Assembly: GCA_949128115.1 (NCBI GenBank)
Contig: OX421961.1
Coordinates: 125,119,050 to 125,183,049, forward strand
DNA: 64,000 nucleotides
Origin: Anaspis maculata
Lineage: Eukaryota > Arthropoda > Insecta > Coleoptera > Scraptiidae
Direction of reading: 5' to 3'
Shown one piece after another: positions 51,141 to 61,870 of the stretch. Each line of letters begins with the position of its first letter. Within the stretch, counting starts at the first letter, position 1. The notes beneath the pieces are model-generated. The model saw only the letters and a program-made list of their open reading frames with translations, did no database searches and was not told the DNA's origin. Both the position numbers and the translations under genes were made by a program.

Positions 51141-52183
51141 CTAATGGGGTACTTGCCAATGGAATAGATTCAGCTGGAAATACTTTTGATTGCTAGTATA
51201 AGTGATAAGGGGACTCTACTGAGAATTTCACAAAAATCCCGTCGTTTTCTACAGAAAAAAACGAATTTGAAAAATCCTCCTAAAAGCTTCGCGCCAAGAC
51301 AGGGATTTTGATTGGGGTTGGTCTGACTGTGTGACAATGGAATAATCAAGAATGTCAGGGATGTCACTGTGACACTGTCATTTTGAACATGCTATCGCAA
51401 AATCGGTTTCCTATCGAATTCTCTTACCATGAGCATTTAGACAATAAAGTCGAACAAGGTTTCGAAGAAACTGACTCCAGAAACCTCTTATAACACTGTC
51501 TCAGTCGAGATAATTTATTTCCAGGGGAAAATCTGGAGGATCACCAATAGCACAGAAATAAGAGGCTGAAAATGAACAGTGAGCTTTTATAGGTTCATCA
51601 TCAGCATACAATTCCGGATAGGTAATACTTTAGAGCTACAAGAGATCCATGTGGGGAGGACGCGATGGATCTCCAATTAAAATGTGGGGAGCAGGAACAC
51701 TGATGTTCAAAATGAAGCCGAGGGTCAGCCAGGTCAGAGCACGGGTGACAAACATGCGAAAGGCTTTTAGGTGGACAGCACTGAAGACTAAAGAAAGAGA
51801 CTAGTTAGATTGAACAAGAAATGAACAAAACGAGTAGGTACTTACCGCGTAGATCATGCAAAGCCTCGATCAAAGCAGTCAAAGGCAAAAAAAGGGCACA
51901 GGAAGAAATTACGGTCGGCGGTTTGACGTTGTCAGTCAGATTCAGATCTTGTTGTTTGAAAACGGCACCTTGGCGACGTTATATCATTGCCAACCCAACG
52001 AGGAAAAAGAGACCTTCTATGTTCTATATCTAATATATTTGTGACGTCACAAATATATTTTTAAAACACGCATTGCGGCCGCAATTTTGGGAATTTAGGA
52101 AAAAGAAAAAATACGGGTACATTTTTTTTAACCATACTATCGATTAAGCCAATAAAAAAAAAATTAGGCAAGTACCCCATTAG
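51141..52183. mobile_element. ~1.04-kb element with 17-bp terminal inverted repeats
   Basis: CTAATGGGGTACTTGCC at 51141-51157 is the exact inverse of GGCAAGTACCCCATTAG at 52167-52183. The interior has no transposase and no long palindrome. It ends three bases before the next palindrome begins. No target duplication is evident. Confidence 0.55.
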
Positions 52184-52186
52184 ATA

Positions 52187-53801
52187 TAGCCCAGTCATTA
52201 TGGTCCCAGACTTTGAATAAATTAGTTACTGGCTGAATTTTTGCTCAAGGGTCCTGTGTATCATGAGAAACAACATATCAAAATTCTCGGTAATTCTCGA
52301 TCCAGAAAAAAATTTATGGGGCCCTAAGGGGCCCGATTCGTGAAAATCGACCGTTTTTCGTGAATAACTCGAAAACGGTGATTATCGACCAAAATGTCTC
52401 ATGGCCAAGAACATCACATTTTAAACAAAATGATGCCACAGCCATTGCTGTGCAATGAACGGTTACCGAAATACAGCTCTCGGAAGTCGACCCTGAAAAT
52501 CGCTCGAAGTTGTCAGCCGAATTCTGGCCGTCAAACTGCAGGTTCTCACTCAAGAAACCATAGATACTGTCATTGTCCGTGGACGGATATGGTTGTGCTA
52601 AACATTTCTTGAAAGACAATTGAACCGGCTTCAATATGCTTTTACTTCAATGCCGTCACAATTTGTATCTTGGACGTTATCAGCGGTCAAAGTTGGTACT
52701 GGATCCACCGCGGGACCTTCAAAAAGAGCACTTTTTCCGTTCCTGTCATCAAGTCTGATTTTCCTGCAGGTAAACGCTATTTACGGAATATGCAGAATAA
52801 AGTATTCTTGAAAGAAACCCGGTGACAGAAAATTTCTGCTTTTTGTAATTTCCAAGATATATGATATATGCGTCCAACGAAGAAAAGTACAAATTCTCAA
52901 GATTTCGACCGGGATTAGGTTTCTATTCAAAAGTTGCATTTGCAAAGAAAATATTGAATATTTTGCACAAGATATGACAATATAGTGATCGCAACGCAAA
53001 TTATTGCATGATTCGAGAGAGGAGAGGTTCATTTTAAGTTCAAATTTCTTTTGAACCAGAATAAGGGGCTGCATTCTAATCAAATTTTTACTCTTTTTCG
53101 TTGGACGCATATATTTCAAGAACTACAAGAAGGAGACATTTTCAGTAACCAGGGTTCTTTTAGGCACAAGTTATTCTACACATTCCGTTACAGTATCTAC
53201 CTGCAAGAAAAGCAGACTCAATGACAGGAACTGAAAAAGTGCGCTTTTTGAAGCTTCCGCGGTTGATCCAGTACCAACTTTGACAGCTGATAACATCCAA
53301 GATACAGATTGTAACGGCATAACAGTCAAAGCATATTGAAGCCAAGGCAATTGTCTTTCGAGAAATGTTTAAAGCAACTATATCCGTCCACGGACAATGA
53401 CAGTATAGCCTCTTGAGTGAGAACCTGCAATTTGACGGCCAGAATTCAGCTGACAACTTCGAGCAATTTTCAGGGTCGACTTGCGAAGGCTGTATTTCGG
53501 TAACTGTTCATTGCACAGCAAAAGCTGTGGCATCATTTTGTTCAAAATGTGATGTTCTTTAATTTGACCATAAGACATCTTGGTCGATATCACCGTTTAG
53601 GAGTTATTCACGAGAAACGGTCGATTTCCACGAATCGGGCCCCTTAGGGTCCCATAAAATTTTTTCCTGATCCGAGAATTTCCGAGAATTTTGATATATG
53701 TTGTTTCTCTTGATACATAGGACCCGTAACCGAAAATTCAGCCTGTAACTATTTTATTCAAGGTTTAGGCAATTTTTGATCTAAATATAATGACTGGGCT
53801 A
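52187..53801. mobile_element. 1.6-kb fold-back element, TAGCCCAGTCATTAT ends
   Basis: Begins TAGCCCAGTCATTATGG and ends ATAATGACTGGGCTA, with ATA on both sides as a possible target duplication. The arms mirror closely: GGGGCCCGATTCGTGAAAAT against ATTTCCACGAATCGGGCCCC, and ATTGTCCGTGGACGGATATG against ATATCCGTCCACGGACAATG. The symmetry centre is near 52990. Non-coding. Its ends differ from the TACAGGGTG family. Confidence 0.85.
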
Positions 53802-55700
53802 ATACAGCGTATACATTTGACTGTGTTATAGAGACCACACAATTTTCTAGCTCTGGAATTATATCCAGTTCATTTTTTATTTCAGCAGAATGACTTTTTG
53901 GAGCAAAAATAAAGTGACAAGCTGGATCGCTGGGAGGATACGGCTGATGGCCGCTGACGGTTTCTCTCCAAAACTTTGCATGTGCCATCAGCCGTAGCCG
54001 TAGCCCCTCATCTTGTCACTTAATTTTTGTTCCAAAACGTCATTCTACTGAATTTAAAACGTAAACGGCATATATCTAAGGCTCAGGTTTACTTCTTCAA
54101 ACAGGGGGTCCGCTTACCATATATGACTATATCAGCTCCTACCGCACTTTTTACAGTAACGATACTCACCAAGTCACCACACACCATCTGCGCTTCATTT
54201 TCTTGCCATTTCATTTCAAGTGTCATTTGGAGCTTAGATAAACCCTTGTTTTTTTAAGCTTCGTTGTAACTTTCAGGACTCCAGTATCCTTCGCCGTGTC
54301 GTGCGACTCTCCTGTGTGGTTTGGTACCAGAACCCCATGTATCTTTCAGTCTTCCAGTTTCCAGTCATTTGAAGCCCTGATGGAGCTCTACTTTACTCGT
54401 TTTGTAGCTTTCGAAAATCCTATTGTGTGCCTCTTGGGTTTGCTTTTGCCATCTAAGGCTAAAGCAGACGCATACCTTTTCTGTGAGCAACGGCCACGAA
54501 AAAATTTAGGTGTAGATATAATCCGAAGCCCTATCGGTTCCCTGACTTGGCCCGCTCAACTCCACAGATTTTTTTTTCAATTATTTCCAAATAAAAACTT
54601 CCCATTCCCGAAGAGATGCTTTTATCAAAATAATTGCTGACGTCTCTGGATATCGCCGGGAAAGTTTTAAGGTAACACAACCGATTTTTATTTTCCGCTC
54701 AAGTGATATCGGCAACCAACAATACAGCTTTTTTCACTGTTGCCTACGTCGAGCCCGTGGAAGCCCATCGAGAGTTTCGTATTGGCCGTGCATGACACAA
54801 AAGCTGAAATATCTGTCACGTATTCTGTTTCCTTCTTTACAGCATACACCTTGAAAGGCACAATAACCTCCAAGGAGCAATGTCGTTTGACAGGTGTCGG
54901 CTAGCTGTCAAACGTTGACAGCTGTGAATAAAACGTCAATTGTCAAAAAAGAACAACGAGAATAGAGTGGTTAGTATGGCGACAAACAGGGAAAAAGGGC
55001 GATGTTCAAGTGCGAACATGGAATAGTTCACAAGTAAATCGCATTCTTTCGTACCTAGATCGCTCCAAAATTGCATAAGCAAGAGAATGGTGATAGAATT
55101 GTTACTGTAAAATGTGCGGCTTCGGGTTCCCCTTCTTTATGATACTGCTACCCCCAGCTTTTCTTTGTAAAAGCCATTTTGTCTGTTCTATCACTCTTTC
55201 TCGCGTGAAAAACTATGCCTGGAAAAACTGGACCTACCCTTAGGCTATGTCCATTTGGTGGTGAATCACATTGTATTCCTATAGGTATAGTGACTAGAAG
55301 AAAAGTTATTTTAAATTCTCCATCACTCTTTCCCGTTGATGTTTGAGTTTCTTACCCACCCAGCACCCGAGTCTCTCCCCGGTCCCGTAGCTAAAAATGG
55401 GGTAAGACTGAAAAATGCATGGATGATCTGCATTTTTTCTTTGGATTTGTATTTCACATGGCATTTTGAGTCGATTTTTATTCTTACTAAATTTCTTTGC
55501 ATGTTGGTAGACCTACTAAGTATAGCGGATACATTTGACTGTGTCATAATAGACCACACGTATTCTCTAGTTTTAGAATAATCTGAAGCTGAGGTCTGCT
55601 CTTTTCGGGTCTCACCAAAAAAATATTACTTCGTCCTCGCGTATAGATAAACAAACAGGGATTTACCTTTTTCGTTCAAGCCGCAGTTTAAGGCTCTTTT
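53802..55700. other. Intergenic region upstream of the VAT-1-like gene
   Basis: About 53810-53860 (ACATTTGACTGTGTTATAGA) is repeated at about 55530-55575 (ACATTTGACTGTGTCATAAT). A hairpin lies at about 53890-54050: AGAATGACTTTTTGGAGCAA against TTGTTCCAAAACGTCATTCT, with GGATACGGCTGATGGC paired to GCCATCAGCCGTAGCC. No gene is recognised. Confidence 0.5.
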
Positions 55701-56149
55701 GAAACTCTTTCCTGTCCTCCAGTTCCAGATTGTCCGCACACATCTTGCATACTTACATCCAATCCGGCAGCCTCAAATATTTACAATCGATCCGAAGATC
55801 AAATATTTCCGATCCTCCGGAGCGGCGGCTCGCAGACATCGGCATCAGGCATCAGGCCTACAACGCATCAGGCAAGAGAGGGTGGTTTTTGCTCTTGTTT
55901 GGGTGGACGCGCTTGCGCTGCCGACAGACGCGCCCTGTACGCGAGACGAGCACCTGTTACATTCTTCATTGTTCAGCCAGAAGCCGGCCGGTGCTGATAA
56001 GCAAGCGCAAGCAGCATAGTAGTAGTAGTAGCGAAGCCGTCGCAAACAGATCGCGAGTATACTCAGACTCATCAGTGCTCTCTCTCTCGCCGTTTCTTAT
56101 TCTCATTGTTTCATCAACCGCCGCGCTCGCCCGCATAACCGTAGAAAAA
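55701..56149 (+). promoter_or_regulatory. 5' leader and probable promoter region of the VAT-1-like gene
   Basis: GC content rises sharply from about 55800. CAGACTCATCAGTGCTCTCT at about 56063-56082 contains a TCAGT initiator-like word followed by a CT-rich run. The frame of the gene stays open upstream to 55730 without resembling a protein. No TATA box is convincing. Confidence 0.3.
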
Positions 56150-56418
56150 ATGTCAGAGCCGACCGAAAACGCCGCGGCCGCCGCCCAAGAGGAGCAGAAG
56201 ACCGAGCCAGCAGCTGCTGCTGCCGCCGAAGAGGCCGGCAAGGAAGTCAAGGAGAATGGCACAGGCGAAGCCGAACCTGTTGCTGAAGAAAAAGAAGCCC
56301 CCAAAGAGATGAGGGCCGTGGTCCTCACCGGCTTCGGCGGCCTCAAGTCCGTCAAGATCCTCAAGAAGCCCGAGCCGACCGTCAACGAAGGCGAAGTTCT
56401 CATCAGGGTCAAGGCATG
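56150..56418 (+). CDS. VAT1: VAT-1-like quinone oxidoreductase, first coding exon (partial)
   Basis: The ATG at 56150 is in good context (GAAAAAATGT) and opens MSEPTENAAAAAQEEQKTEP, an Ala/Glu-rich disordered leader of about 50 residues like that of vertebrate VAT1. Then follows KEMRAVVLTGFGGLKSVKIL and EGEVLIRVKA, the first strands of the GroES-like fold of zinc-independent medium-chain dehydrogenases. The exon ends two bases into what should be a cysteine codon (the family continues CGLNF) at GTGAGG. The NADPH-binding domain and the rest of the gene are not in the window, so intron 1 exceeds 7.5 kb. VAT-1 proteins act at vesicle and mitochondrial membranes. Assignment rests on the short GroES start and leader; another quinone oxidoreductase-like paralogue is possible. 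Confidence 0.82.
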
Positions 56419-57870
56419 GTGAGGATGTTGTTATTATTTCCGTTTGTTTTTGCGATATGCGCACTCTCACTTTCGTCGGTTATTCAGCTGTGCCTCTGCA
56501 CCTTTTTGGATCTTTTATTTTAAAGAAGGGTGTTGTCGATGATCTCTGTGTGAACTTCACGAGCAGATTAATTAATTGATGCACATCAGACCTACCAGCA
56601 TAGGTTTCGTGTTTCAAAAGAAATACGTTGAACCCCTGTTGCCTTCTGAATTAATCGAGCTTTCAACCGAAAGTTTAAGTATAACCGTTGCGTTTTGCGT
56701 TGTCGTGGTAAAGATTGAATTTTCATGCTCAGACGTTCTAAGACGTAGGAACCAAAATGCTAAGATTAAAAAGAACCCCAGGTATATGCTTCGCATTATT
56801 TGGGTGCCAGAAGGGGATGAAGACGATAGGACGACGGAAAGGGTTGTCGTCTGTCGGTTCAAGGCGTGACGCAGTTTAGGTAGCGACTTCTATCTCTGCA
56901 TTATCAAAGGATGAAAATGTCTAGGACGAAGTCCTATAGGGAGATGAAAAGAATTCCATACTTTCAATAGAACAGAAACAAAGAATTCGAACAAAATAAT
57001 TTGAAACCTGTCAGATTCATCGCAAGCAGTTTAAGCCATGCCTATAGTAAACACGCGATAATTTCCACTTGATCTTCTGTTAATACCTCCAAGCCCAACC
57101 CTCGCTTTAATTTGCATTTGCATCAAAGCTGATCGATACTGTCACTAAATAGCGGCAGCAAAGCAAATAGTAGATACAAAAATCGAAAGTTGCAAGCCAC
57201 AATAGCTCCGCGAAATAACGGTGTCAATTAGATGTGGTATACACACCCGGACCAATTGCTTGTAATTAATTTGTTGAGGAACGTATCTTTAATTCTTGCG
57301 GTATGTCGCTTTAATTGGAGAAATGTGCGACGCGTCTATGTTTCGTCTAATTAAGATCTAAAAAGAATGTTTTCGTATTTATTTACCGCACATAACTCGC
57401 CCAACACAAAATTTCCATTATCGATTGGTGTATGAACTACAACAACGAAACGAAAACATCCCGGACGATTACAATGTTTGATATTCCGTGTATCTGTCAC
57501 GTAATGCTCTGTATTGTACTGTAGGTGATTTACGATGAGGATGATAATAATCGTAAAAAAGAATGTAGTAGAAAGGAAATTTTTATTAGGCAGGTAGAGG
57601 TAGTGCAAATTATGGAAACGCTGGAGCTTCATTACAAGGTGAAGTTCGAAATTGATGATGCTATTTAAAGGGCGGAGTACACATACTGCTGGGGAAATAC
57701 CTACACGGCTACGGGACCATATGCCGCATACAATTTCCATTAATCACTTGTCGGTAAAGGGAAGCTTGCATGAATCCTCACTATCTCTGTTTATCCGTTG
57801 TTTACAGCTGCGTTGAAAACGTGATCATGTTCATGTACCACAACTGGACTGTTCTCGAAAATTTAATTCA
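56419..57870 (+). other. VAT-1-like intron 1, proximal part
   Basis: Apparently low in repeats; no exon matching the rest of a medium-chain dehydrogenase could be found. First introns often carry enhancers, but nothing specific is visible. Confidence 0.5.
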
Positions 57871-58432
57871 GATACGGGGTGGGTGGCTTAGGAACAAATC
57901 GATGTGGCTTTAAAGAATAGGTCGTAGGGTAGGTCAAAGGGTGGGTGGAGTTCAAGGTGGGGTTTTTGCGATTCGGCATTTGGCTTCGAGATTTTTCCAG
58001 GGTCCTCCATTTCGAAGCCCTACAGAGTGATCTATAGTATATTTTGCCAAAATTTTGACTAGCCGCAGAGGTATCTATTGAATGGTTGGATAGAACTAGA
58101 TAGCATCTAGACATTCGACCCAAAACTGCAAAACGAGAATAAAATTTGGTTTCTGGATCTTCTGTCAAAAAACTCACCTGTATGCATTTTTTTCTTCCAA
58201 AACCAAAATCCACTTGTTCCATTTTCGGAAATTAGGTACATAATGACAACGCAAGAATTCCTCCCACACCTCCTACTGGAGTTTTTTCCCTTCAAAATAA
58301 TTTGAAGGGGAAATAATTTTTCTTGAACAATTTTTTCCTTAGATTTCAAAATTGGAAATTATAATTTTTCACAAATTATATGTGTGAAACCAACCCACCC
58401 ACTTTGGTTATGCGACACCCTGTATATTTTAG
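57871..58432. mobile_element. Degraded fold-back of the TACAGGGTG family
   Basis: TACGGGGTGGGTGGCTTAGG at about 57873 is weakly mirrored by CCACCCACTTTGG...CGACACCCTGTA ending at about 58428. AAAATAATTTGAAGGGGAAA and TTAGATTTCAAAATTGGAAA link it to the fragments at 1500-1600 and 60790-60960. Confidence 0.45.
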
Positions 58433-60764
58433 TACTTTATAGCGCACTTCTTCACAGATAATGGCGCTCTTAGCTGCACTCTGTCCGTCCGTCCGTCACG
58501 CAAACTGCTCCTCAGGGAGGAAACCTATCGATCTGGTACAAACGCTAAACGCTATTAACAGTAGCTCATTGCTTTAGCATGTGAACTTGATCAAAATCTT
58601 GCCTACATAACAATAAACAACTACAATAATAACAATTTGAGTGCAGCAACGCATGGACTGTGAATTTATGACTGGAAATTTTGACATGTGAACAAGTACT
58701 TTATCTTGTAGAAGAACGTATGTACATATGCGAGATCACAATCAGACAAAAACTTTGAACTTTCCTTTGAAAAAACGCGTACATCGATACAACGGACGGT
58801 TAAACTTTTACGAATTTTCAAAAATGAGTTTTCACAATTGCAGTTAGCTGTGATAGAATCTATTTAGTTGTGGAACAGCGTAAGAACAAGGCAAAATGCT
58901 GCCTTGTAATTACGTTTTGATGTGAATTATTGGAATTTCACACATTTATACTGCGTATATGCAATCTACAGGTGTTCCGACTTTAACCCTTTCAACTTTA
59001 AGATACTTGGATACCTACGCCGTCCGTCCTCCTCAAATTGCACTTTGCTTGAACATTACGCGATACCCGCACTATTTGCGTCGGTCAAATTTCAAATGTT
59101 CATATTATTCTCATCTCACAGTAGGTATTCGATATGTATTGTCCATTTGAACACTTCCGAATTTCCATAGTTTTCGGGCGATTCAGTTCAAATTCAAAAT
59201 GTATGCGTATTTTCCATAAAGAACCAATATAATTATTCATGTCAAATTCAACATTTTCACGTTTTCAAAGGTCGCCTCTTTGATTTTCCATAGTTTCCGA
59301 GCAATTCAGCTCAAATTCAAAGAATATACGCGTATTTTTCCATGAAGAATCGATAAACCTGTTCACTGATTCACTACGATACTACGAAAAAAGTGCGCTA
59401 CTGAGCCTCACTCCCGTGACGTCATATTCACTTGTTTATCCTGAATGCAAATCTATGCATGTATATCATATCATAGTGTTGAGTTACTTATGTCCAAAGG
59501 CAACTTACCCAAACTTGATTTATTCAGCTATTAAATTTCTATTTGTCCATTTTCCTTATGCCTAATTTCGAACCTAATTTTCTCGTGTTAGACTTATACA
59601 GGGTGATTTAGATTTAACATTGATTCTCGCATTGATTATTATACACAACGCCCTTGATTAATAGACCTACAAGGATAATATTCACTTATCCAAATCCCAC
59701 TGTCATTAGCAACGGAATAAAATGGATGTAAACAACAAAATCTGACAGCTTGTCACTTCGAACTTTTTTTGTAATAATCACCAAAATATCACTCGTGCTC
59801 GAGATTTTCCCAGATAATTTTGGCCAGGCGTTTCCCTCGGGCTGGTTGTCCCTAGATAAATGCCCTCCTCCTACGGAGTCGGGCATTTATCGCTACAACC
59901 AGCGCACTCGCGATCGCTTGTTCAAAATTATCGTGAAAATCTAAGCACTTGTGATATTACTATTGAATATTTTGACAAGATATTGTCCCCATCGTTCTGA
60001 TTCGGAAAATATATGACAATATGCCTCTCACCCGCTCATATGCTTTCAATTGTCGATTATTTGGATATACAAGACTTTTTCTACGAGTAAAAAAAAATGG
60101 TCAAATTGTATCTGTTAATTTTCAGGGATAAAGGTACCAACCGTACTGTTTGTATCTGTAATCAATTTCACGGCTCTTCACATCAGAGCAAAGTTATGGA
60201 GAAAATGTATTGTGTTGGTACAAATGGTACAATGCTAACTTGACAGTTGTAAACGAGACATTGACGTAATGTGCGTGCAAGCGAAAATGTTCGAGATAAC
60301 GTAGCGAAAATCGTTTCTACTGGTTGGCGGCTGTTCGCTAATGCTGTTAGGTAGTGGTGGCCACTGAACGAAATTATGCTTGGCACGGCGATACTAAAGA
60401 AACTTGAGTGAAAATGCTCACTGCTCTAAGGCTCCAACTTCTGATGTTCATAACTGAGGAGTATGTTTTGTCTCGATTTTCATGCGAACCAACTGGCAAA
60501 TGTCACATTATACATAGCATGTGAGACAGCTATCTGATTAGGTGTTGGCATCAAGTCAGAATCATTCCATCCGTACCAACGCAACACATTTTCCCATAGC
60601 TTACCGTAATGGAAAAATTCACAGCTTTTTTCGTTTGAGTATACTGATTATACTGTTACCAACCAAAATTGTTGAAATTTGGCAGACAGGGTGGGCGGGC
60701 CAAATACCAAACTAAGTCCTACCGTGTCAGAAATTAATTCTTGGAAATATGTGCATAGTAAGCT
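58433..60764. other. VAT-1-like intron 1, middle part
   Basis: It contains a short GTCCGTCCGTCCGT run at about 58482, a solo TACAGGGTGATTTAG end at about 59597, and a hairpin at about 59840-59900 (GGTTGTCCCTAGATAAATGC against GCATTTATCGCTACAACC). No exon is recognised. Confidence 0.45.
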
Positions 60765-61430
60765 ACATGGTGATCAGCAGAATTCTTCCCTGGAGATTTT
60801 CCATTTAGAATAATTTGAAAAGGAAAAAACGTGTCTGGAACGATATAAAAAAAAAATCTGAGGTGATTTTTTCCGTAGATTTCAAAACTGAAAAATAGAG
60901 TTCCGAGTATGATCGTTGAATGGTTTAATTCTTTGCAACCTGTAATATACAGGGTGCAGCAATGAAAAAATATGCGACGCCTGAAGTTTCAAAGTGTAAG
61001 AAGAATCATAAAATTGCAATATCTGACCCAATGACTCAAACTCAATCAATACCTAATAAAATCATAGTTATGGCTGAAAATATGTCAAATTTAAAAAATA
61101 TGCGCATTTTGTCAGAATAAAAATAATAGAACTCTATGCTTTTTTTGGCAGTTTATCCCTTAGAAAGAACTCCTTGTCATAAATTGTTGGAATAAAGAAA
61201 CATACAGGGTAATTCATGATTAGATAAAAAATCATATCAAAAAATCAAAAATGGGATCCAGGGAGCAGTAAGAGTCGAAAAGTGACGCTTCAAGGTAATA
61301 AAACAAGAAAGTGATCAAAATGAGAAAAACACCAACATTTTCTCCAAGTTCGAAGGACCTCAACTTTAAATTACATTCACGAGTAAAATCAAGTGAATTC
61401 CCAAAATTGGTTGACTTGTGGGAAAAGTAA
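60765..61430. repeat. Fragments of TACAGGGTG-type elements
   Basis: 60790-60960 resembles 58280-58430 (GATTTTTTCCGTAGATTTCAAAACTG) and ends near ATACAGGGTGCAGCAATG at about 60951. ACATACAGGGTAATTCATG lies at about 61202. These are solo ends or truncated copies. Confidence 0.45.
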
Positions 61431-61870
61431 CATGGCGGGTCAAGCTCAAATTGGCAGCGAATCGTAAAACTAACCTCACAATCATAGATCCTCGTATAGG
61501 TCATCACGATACGAGAGACAAGGATATTTTAATACGGCTGGTCAAGATGGCGGAGAATCGGATAATCATAAAACTGATTTAGAAATCATAGATCGTTATA
61601 CGAGGCAAATGTATGTTCCAAATTTCATCAAGATCGCTCCACCTACGAAGAAGTTCAGTATGGCGGCCGGACTAAGATGGCGGCAAATCATAAAATCGAC
61701 CCTACAGTCAAAAATCACTTTTTTCGAAAATGCGTCAAAGAGCATTTTCAGTTCTAAATTTCCAATTCTGTTGAAAAAACGGGCAAGAAGAGCTTTTTCA
61801 TGTCCAAATTATTGTGGAGGACAAACTTTCAGCAGGCAAGACAGGAATTTTTACATGATCACCCTGTAGG
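61431..61870. repeat. Diverged tandem repeats related to the 118-bp AAGATGGCGG unit
   Basis: Three loosely matching units carry ACATGGCGGGTCAAGCTC, TCAAGATGGCGGAGAATC and TAAGATGGCGGCAAATC, each followed by CATAAAA(C/T)TGA or CGTAAAACTAA and an ATCATAGATC..TCGTATA-like block. The layout (AAGATGGCGGC core plus a cue for CGTATGATC-type sequence) parallels the 118-bp family in inverse orientation. The segment ends ATGATCACCCTGTA at about 61868. Confidence 0.45.

Noticed and set aside
55966..56470. Minus-strand frames opposite the VAT-1-like exon
   Set aside because: Antisense shadow of the Ala/Glu-rich leader.
57780..57860. TTTACAG followed by CTGCGTTGAAAACGTGATC as a possible second VAT-1 exon
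   Set aside because: The family requires a CGLNF-type continuation after the cysteine codon; the translation does not give it.
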